Of a DNA stretch of 64,000 nucleotides, positions 57,661 through 64,000 are shown piece after piece. Position 1 is the first letter of the stretch, and each line of letters starts with the position of its first letter. The stretch is from Bryum argenteum (Eukaryota; Streptophyta; Bryopsida; Bryales; Bryaceae): positions 8,370,001 through 8,434,000 of the forward strand of contig CM073323.1 in the NCBI GenBank assembly GCA_037043015.1. Direction: 5' to 3'. Made by a program: the position numbers and the translations under genes. The notes below the pieces were generated by a model. It was not told where the DNA came from. It worked only from the letters and a program-made list of their open reading frames with translations, and did not search any database.

Positions 57661-59700
57661 CTTCTTTTACGTTTTTTGGATTATGTTAAAAAAATATAAA
57701 AATCATAATACGGTTTGAGAAATGGTAGACACTCGATACATTTTTGAAAGTACCATGTAAAGATTTTCCTTGTTTGGAAGACGGGAACCTTACTAGTATT
57801 AGTAGAAAAGGGACTATGAGAAAAGCCATTACTATCTGGCTTTAAGGCGTTATATGCCTTTTCATTTGCCTCCGCTCTCAACTACCTCCGACCCTATTTA
57901 TCAATTTATTTTTTCGTGTACGATGGTTTCACAATCGAATTTCTGAAATTAGCCACCGGGTCCAAGGGGCCCCCACCTATTGGTGAGAAGAAGGGTAGCA
58001 TAAGTTAGAATGAATGAATGAAAAATCATATCTTATATTTTCAATGAGGTTTTCTTTCTTTAAATTGTATACATTAAGTTAAAAATGATGTTGCATTTTG
58101 TAATCTACAACTCTCATCTATATTTGTTTACACTATGTGAAGAATGACTTCTATTGCGCTTTTGTTTGAAAATATGATGAGTAACCCTTATATGTTCACA
58201 ATGTCAAATGTGAAAATTTGAATTATAGTTGAAATTCAAATTCAACAATTTCCGCAGAATCGGCTTTCAAATGAAGAAAATATAGCTTCCGAGACTTTCA
58301 TCTTGACATCTTAATAAATTGAATATTGTCATTTGACCTATTTAGGGGTCAAAAAAATTTCTTATAAACTTTGTACTTTCAATTTGTTCACGAACTAACA
58401 TTTGTGCATTCGCATTGGTAGATGTACGCAACCCACTTTAAAGATTGATCACCACATTAAAGTAAATATGCATTTATTTTCTATTTTAACAAACATTTAA
58501 CTTGTTAACGAATCTCCAAAATTGACACAGGGATCTAATAATTGCTTCTTGTGTAACATAAATTTACATGAAGTCTGTTGCATTGTTTGGTAGCCTTCCT
58601 AGTTGTTCCTCTGTGATCCCACAATTAGTAGTTGCTGCAGTCCTTGTGTCATGAAAAACAATTCTTGTCTTGCCACTTTTCTTTAGCTAACTTCATTGTT
58701 GACAATGTAAGCTAGACAACATGCAGAATGCCACAAAGGTACTCAATATAATAAGCAAAAGCAACACAAACTACATGGATTACGTCTTGGAGTCTTGCAA
58801 TCTTGTGAAAGCAACCATGTCACTAAAAACTTTACAAGTTGATTCATTTCATAATTATCTAAAGCTTCACCATCAATTTTTTCCTTAACTAGTGCTTTAT
58901 TCAACGTGGTGAGGAAAACGCTCACATACAACTTGAGTATGTTGAAATTATTCAATGAACATCATGTTTTATTGTCTTCAAGAAACTCATAATATTGTGA
59001 AAGGGAGATTAAAATTTGTTTGTGTTAATGCAATTTTTAGTTTCAACTATCATGCAACTCAAAATTAGGCATTGATAACTTTGTGATGAGCAATTGGCAC
59101 GGCTAACAATGGAGGACTGGCTTGCACGGAGAACATTGGGCGGAGTCGTGCCAAAACAAACTCTCCATGATTGTCATTGATAGGAGAAGTGACCAGTTAT
59201 TATGCAGTTTGATGATCCTCTTAATGGTAACACAAACTAGGAGTACCAAGTTACTTAGAGGTTTTTAAGGCTTAGTTACACCTATTTAGCAAAGTACATC
59301 ATCGAAGTCCTATAAATGTCTTATAAAACCACAAGCAACAAACAAACTTTAATGAAGATTCTCTTGTACACACAACTTCACAACAGGAAGCAAGACAACA
59401 TAGAGTCAGACATGCATTTTGCTCCACGATTGAACATAATTGATAAGATTATTAATTTGAAAGAGACATCTTACAACGACATGATTGTTCTCTTGTCATC
59501 TTGGTCCAAGCCAACAATAAGGGCAATAAAACCAAAACTAAAATTGTAAAAATGTCACTATGAACAAACTCACAGTCACACATTTACCGAATATATACTA
59601 TCAAAAGTGTCTCGTGAAAATAGAATCCGCACTAGTTAGGAGACTATTCCTGAATAATGTAATCCCAAAAACCAATATGATGGTTCAATGACCAGGCCAA
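57661..59700. other. AT-rich intergenic DNA
   Basis: No supported gene. The last part probably contains the 3' untranslated region of the F-box gene. Confidence 0.5.
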
Positions 59701-59701
59701 G

Positions 59702-62469
59702 CTAAGGTTTCATATGAAAGCTCGGCGTGTATGATAAGTGTAAGTTACAAGAAGAGAAAATATTGGGTATAATTGTGGTTGTTGATACACCTGACATAAC
59801 ATTGTACTCTAGCAAGTAATCACCAAATGCAATGTTGATGACACTTCCCCATCCTTGGTATCCATACCAACTCGCACCCGTAGATTCGTACCAAGGATCT
59901 TTGTGCAGATCCACTACATAGTGCCTGTTTGTATTCCCACCTTCATTCAACATTGCATCCACACGCTCTTGAAACTCTCTAGCTCGCATATTCTTTGTCT
60001 TCCGTAGGAGCGCTTGCCCAAAATGCAACCCCACACCTTGGAGTCTTAAAACGTAAAACCGAACAGGAAAGAACCCAAACCGATGATAACTGTTGTCCTC
60101 AGCAGCATCCTCAATGCCCAATTTGTACATACTCCGGACATTGGTGCTAACATCCTCGCCGATATTGAGAAAAGCAGGGATAAGAGCAAACATACTGGCC
60201 ATGCAGCCCACCAGTCCAATGCCATAACTGCCCATGGCATAAACACCAAATAAATCGGCACACTCATGCAAATCCGTTGGGATGAAATGCCGAAGAGCAT
60301 GTACGCCAGCCGGCTTCCATATCCCTGCTTCATCATCCACTTCGAACACTCTCACTGCGGCATTGTTGAGAATGGTATCATCGTCTTCTTCTACTTCAAA
60401 GGGCAGGGACTGTCCATGCACTTCTAGCTCTGCATAGTAGAGCTTACCTCCCACGGTTGCCCTTGCAATGTCAACGTACTTAGCCTCCTGTACTCCGTGA
60501 CCCCATGGAATCGGCTGTTGGAAAAAGCTTACAACCCAGCTCTTGGTCGTGGATCTGTAAATACAAAGATGGCTTGGGAAGAGTACCAAGACTTTGTACT
60601 CACTTTCTTTCTCATCCAACACCATAAGGTGTGCGTGTGCGCCGTGGTAATCCCAAGGAGTGCATGGAAGACCGGGTAGCACTCTCCAAGTTCGTGTGAG
60701 AGGGTTACTAACAAGAAGCGGTCGCCACTTCTTGTCACACTCTGGGACGACGACCTGTTTGGAATTCCACGCTCGGTCCACTCCTTGACCTCGGGGCTTC
60801 AAACTAAATAGGAGGAGTCCGCCTGAACTGTCAAGAAGAGTTGGAATACCGTGGTCGAGCCCAATTCTGGAAGCTGGGAGATGCGCGAGGGAAGGAAGCA
60901 CATCACGCTCTCCTGTGGGGTGATGCAAGCCAACCCAGTTCCACGAGTACCTCCAGCGACGCTCTGGTCCCAAGCCCATGACGGCAATCAGACGCACCCG
61001 CAGAGGGAAATATGCATCCTTCGAGTTGTCCCCCGAACGAACATCGACTGTGATCGCACTGTTGTCTCTAGTCAGGTTCATGAAGGTTTTCGACACTGGC
61101 TTCAGTTGGACAAGCTGTTTGGTGGTAAAGGTTCGGATCAAATAGTGAAACAGTGGATCTGTAACTGACGTCCGTGAGATCATGGCATCGAGTTGGTCCT
61201 CTGTTTGTCAGAAATTAGAAATCACCCAATTAGAATACACAATTTCACGGATCACAGGTTCAAAGGTGATACAAGCAAATCAGGTTGTTTGAAACGTCGT
61301 TCAGAATCTGAAAGTCTGAGAGAATCACTCGCCCAGTGAAGGCAACGTCCACATGGATTCTTGTTATGGACTGTCAAATTGTTATTTACTTATCGTGAAG
61401 TCCCACCATACTGTTTTATCATGTGTATACAAAGTAAATGTGTAACTACTAACTGCTCTAATCGATTACGATGTGATTGTGTAAGTTTCATCAGCAACCA
61501 CGTTGTTCTGAAACTTGAGAGCAATTCAAACAGTTTTCAAATGTAGCTATAATCGAATCTTTCATCACAACCATGCAAAATAATTCACAAATTGTCTCCC
61601 AAAACTCCCCTTTGAATAGGCACATCCGTAGTCGTTGTCAGATTATTCGAATGAACTCGTCTCTTTAGATCTAATAAATCTTTGTCTTACGTGAAGGTCG
61701 TGTATATTCTTCTGTTCGAGACATACTGGTTTTAGACTTACTCCGTCACGTGATCAAGGCTCGTCTTCTGAAATTCTTAAAAAGACGTGCCTTGATAAGG
61801 TGACCTAGCTTCCAGAAGGTTTCAAGACGGCATCCAGAGGGTTTCAAGACGGTTAATAACAGGATATAATTTAATTGAAGTAATCTTCGTAAAGGTACTA
61901 CCTAAGATACAAGGACACGAAACACTCGTACTTTGAGAGTGAATATCCTATTAGACCTCGATTAAACTTCTTCGTTATGGAAATGCTCCAGACCTAACTT
62001 GCGTATTAATCACGAGTGGCTAAGAGCCTAAGATGCCTTCCGTGGAATGGATTCCTAACGGAGCAATCATACGCTGCACGATCATCATTCCCTTCTTGAA
62101 GTACAAATGCTCTTAAATAACAAGCTATGTGACCCCTGCAGTTACTCGAATCCAGTTTTCGAGCTTCTGAACGTCAAAGCAATAACACTTCTCTCTGCGG
62201 CGTTCTCACATCTGGAATTCTATCCTCTCATGGCGTGCTACCGTTTATGGGGAGAATTCCAATTGAAGAATTCCAAAATTCAAACAGACAATGTGAGGAC
62301 TTAAAAAGTGAGATCTGAGTACACAAATCCAAAAGAGATGGCCAGGAAATTCAAACAGACAATGTGAGGACTTAAAAAGTGAGATCTGAGTACACAAATC
62401 CAAAAGAGATGGCCAGGAAATTGTAATACCTGCCAACTCCAAAGAAGCGATTTCTGGTGGATTTGCCAT
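59702..62469 (-). CDS. F-box protein, two coding exons (62469-62430, 61200-59702)
   Basis: The short first coding exon MANPPEIASLELA joins in frame, through the donor GGCAG/GTATTAC and the acceptor CAAACAG/AGGACC, to a long exon ending at 59702, 512 residues in all. An F-box-like region at about 27-65 (DPLFHYLIRTFTTKQLVQLK then PVSKTFMNL) would bind SKP1 in an SCF ubiquitin ligase. It is followed by a probable beta-propeller: PLLVSNPLTRTWRVLPGLP is the usual first-blade phrase of plant F-box/kelch-type proteins, with further strands such as HLCIYRSTTKSWVVSFF and GGKLYYAELEV. The C-terminal 150 residues match no family I can name. A further leader exon probably ends at 62580 (donor CAGAG/GTAATT), with the acceptor TTTACAG at 62491. 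Starting instead at Met20 (61183) would give 493 residues, but the in-frame upstream exon supports the longer form. The substrate is unknown. Confidence 0.82.
62280..62421. repeat. Recent 71-bp tandem duplication
   Basis: CAAACAGACAATGTGAGGAC starts at 62281 and again at 62352, with an otherwise identical 71-bp unit. It lies in the F-box gene intron, ending within about 10 bp of the donor. Confidence 0.95.
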
Positions 62470-62649
62470 GCTGATGGTAAACGTAACTATCTGTAAAGCA
62501 CAAGCGACAAGAAATGAAAAAACACGATCAGTAAGATGAGCAAAAGCATGAATGACAATCAATGGATTTAGATAATTACCTCTGAACAAGTCGATCGCCA
62601 CAAATCTTAACGTGAATGAACTTGTTGCTGAGCACTGCAACTGAAGGTG

Positions 62650-64000
62650 AGCGAAGGTGAGGGCAGTTGAGACCCTAAGTAATGCGAACGGAGTGAACTG
62701 TGTGTGATTGCTGGGAGCGCAATTGGGACCCTAATGGTAACGGAGCTTGGAGTTCTGATACAAGCACAAGCAGAAACAGATGGTGAGGAGGGTACAGCTC
62801 TCTCATTCCTCGCTTATAACCTAGCTTGATTCACATAATTGACTTGCAAGTCAATTCACGTAATTGACTTGCAATCAGAGCGAATCGGGCGGGCGGGCAG
62901 CCTGCATGCAATGGTGAAACATGCCCCCATCATGTTTGAAAACCCCAAAAGCAAAAGCAAGACTTCTAAGACAGTGTCAGTTCTTGAGCAATACCTTACG
63001 CCTGTCTCCACTTTGTATGCGCGAACTTCCAGGTGATTGAATTGTGCAAGCAATGCTAGTGAAATGCAAGTTCCGCATTCCCAGTTACCCCAAGGCTACG
63101 TGCTAGAGGTCCACACTTCCTCCTCTTCTCCTTCAATCTCTACAAATCCCATGCTGATCAACCATTCCAAACTCTGTGCTGATTTCTGATTTTGTCAAGA
63201 CCAACCCTTCTTTCGTCTCTAATTCGATTCGATTCTCCTACGTAATTGCAGTGCCAGTGCGGTAGTTCAGTATATTGGGAAACGTGAGAAAGAGGGTGAC
63301 GAAAGAAAATGGCATCCGTCTAATCGGTCAATCGGTCAGTCGGTCTATTTCAGAACTGAAATTGGCTTTAGAGGTGGTAAATCGGCTTTAGAGGTGGTAA
63401 ATTGGCTTTAGAGGTGGTAGATATAGGGTGTCCTGCGAACAGCTATTGCTACTGGTACAATTTTGTCTCGTAAGTGTGGTAGGAAACGTGAGCACTTCCG
63501 AGGATAAAGTAGTCGTGGACTATGTCATAAATATGTAAAGTTTAGGTCACCCTATAACTCCTACTTAATCTAAAGTAGAGGTTGTCGAAGCAACACAATG
63601 GAGATTCACCTCTCTTAAAGAAGGGATTCTTTGCAATGGTTGGTAGAGATGGTTTAGAAATAAACCCCCCAAACTCGAGCTTTGATAGGCACAAAGGCCT
63701 GGACACGAGTCCGGAAAATGGTCTTTGCCCTAGAAGTGTGCAAAAAGTTTGTATGTCAAATTATCTATGTTGTTCCAAAGGTGTTAAAAAGCCTTCTCAC
63801 ATTTCGAATTGTGATGAGTCCGGTATGCAAGGGGGAAAATGGTGGAGGTAGGGGTCTTGCACAAACTCGTTCTAGATAAGTTCATACCAAAAGGAAGATC
63901 TGAGAGGTTAAGTGCAATTAGAGGCCCTTAACACACATGAGTCATGAGTGACCTAATGCAAGCATAGTTATTGTATGAGCAAATAATTTGCATAACAAAC
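62650..64000. other. Intergenic DNA upstream of the F-box gene
   Basis: The first part is the presumed F-box promoter. A 20-bp tandem repeat (GGCTTTAGAGGTGGTAAAT-like, three copies) lies at 63361-63420. No supported gene. Open frames near 63,582-63,879 have no recognisable product. Confidence 0.5.
63361..63420. repeat. 20-bp tandem repeat, three copies
   Basis: GGCTTTAGAGGTGGTA recurs at exact 20-bp spacing. Confidence 0.95.

Noticed and set aside
1..64000. tRNA, rRNA or other structural RNA genes
   Set aside because: None recognised. The only tRNA-like boxes belong to the SINE at 28.1-28.4 kb.

Overview
The window is nuclear DNA from a land plant. Host genes carry GT-AG introns of about 60-1,200 bp and sit as islands in AT-rich, transposon-rich DNA. 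There is no plastid, mitochondrial or bacterial gene organisation. The host proteins are an alpha-expansin, an LrgB/PLGG1-type transporter, a RING-CH membrane protein and a moss-like F-box protein. Together with two DUF7869-like genes, a family I associate with bryophytes, lycophytes and streptophyte algae, they suggest a bryophyte or other non-seed plant. The species cannot be read from the sequence.

Layout: 0.2-10.4 kb is a decayed head-to-head gene pair, with a DUF7869-type transposase-like pseudogene on the minus strand and a methyltransferase-like pseudogene on the plus strand. 10.4-14.3 kb is AT-rich intergenic DNA. 14.3-16.0 kb is the alpha-expansin gene. 16-24.4 kb holds dispersed repeats, a candidate 2.5 kb inverted-terminal-repeat element with a GC-rich core (18.6-21.1 kb) and a three-copy repeat family. 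24.4-27.9 kb is the nine-exon LrgB/PLGG1-like gene, minus strand. 28.1-28.4 kb is a tRNA-derived SINE with target-site duplications, and 29.1-30.1 kb a Copia remnant. 30.6-33.1 kb is the seven-exon RING-CH gene, minus strand. 35.2-36.3 kb is an unrecognised putative gene. 38.9-57.1 kb is the most unusual block. 59.7-62.6 kb is the F-box gene, minus strand, and the rest is intergenic.

The 38.9-57.1 kb block is a second head-to-head pair of the same type as the left one. On the minus strand lies a decayed multi-exon locus: a histone H3-tail-like N-terminus, a methyltransferase-like fold, a GRG-rich repeat tract, acidic and coiled-coil stretches, and an FCP1/NIF-like HAD domain. On the plus strand lies a DUF7869 gene that is open for 661 codons and then frameshifted. 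The introns and predicted 5' leader introns of this block, and none of the introns of the neighbouring host genes, carry at least 40 copies of a palindrome made of arms TTTAGCTCGA and TCGAGCTAAA around one central base, usually C or G. Its arrays have periods of 35, about 52 and about 80 bp, plus half-site arrays. I see no match to a named repeat class, and I consider this the best candidate for an undescribed system.

Splice sites, exon joins and functions come from reading the sequence by eye. No alignment or database search was run.
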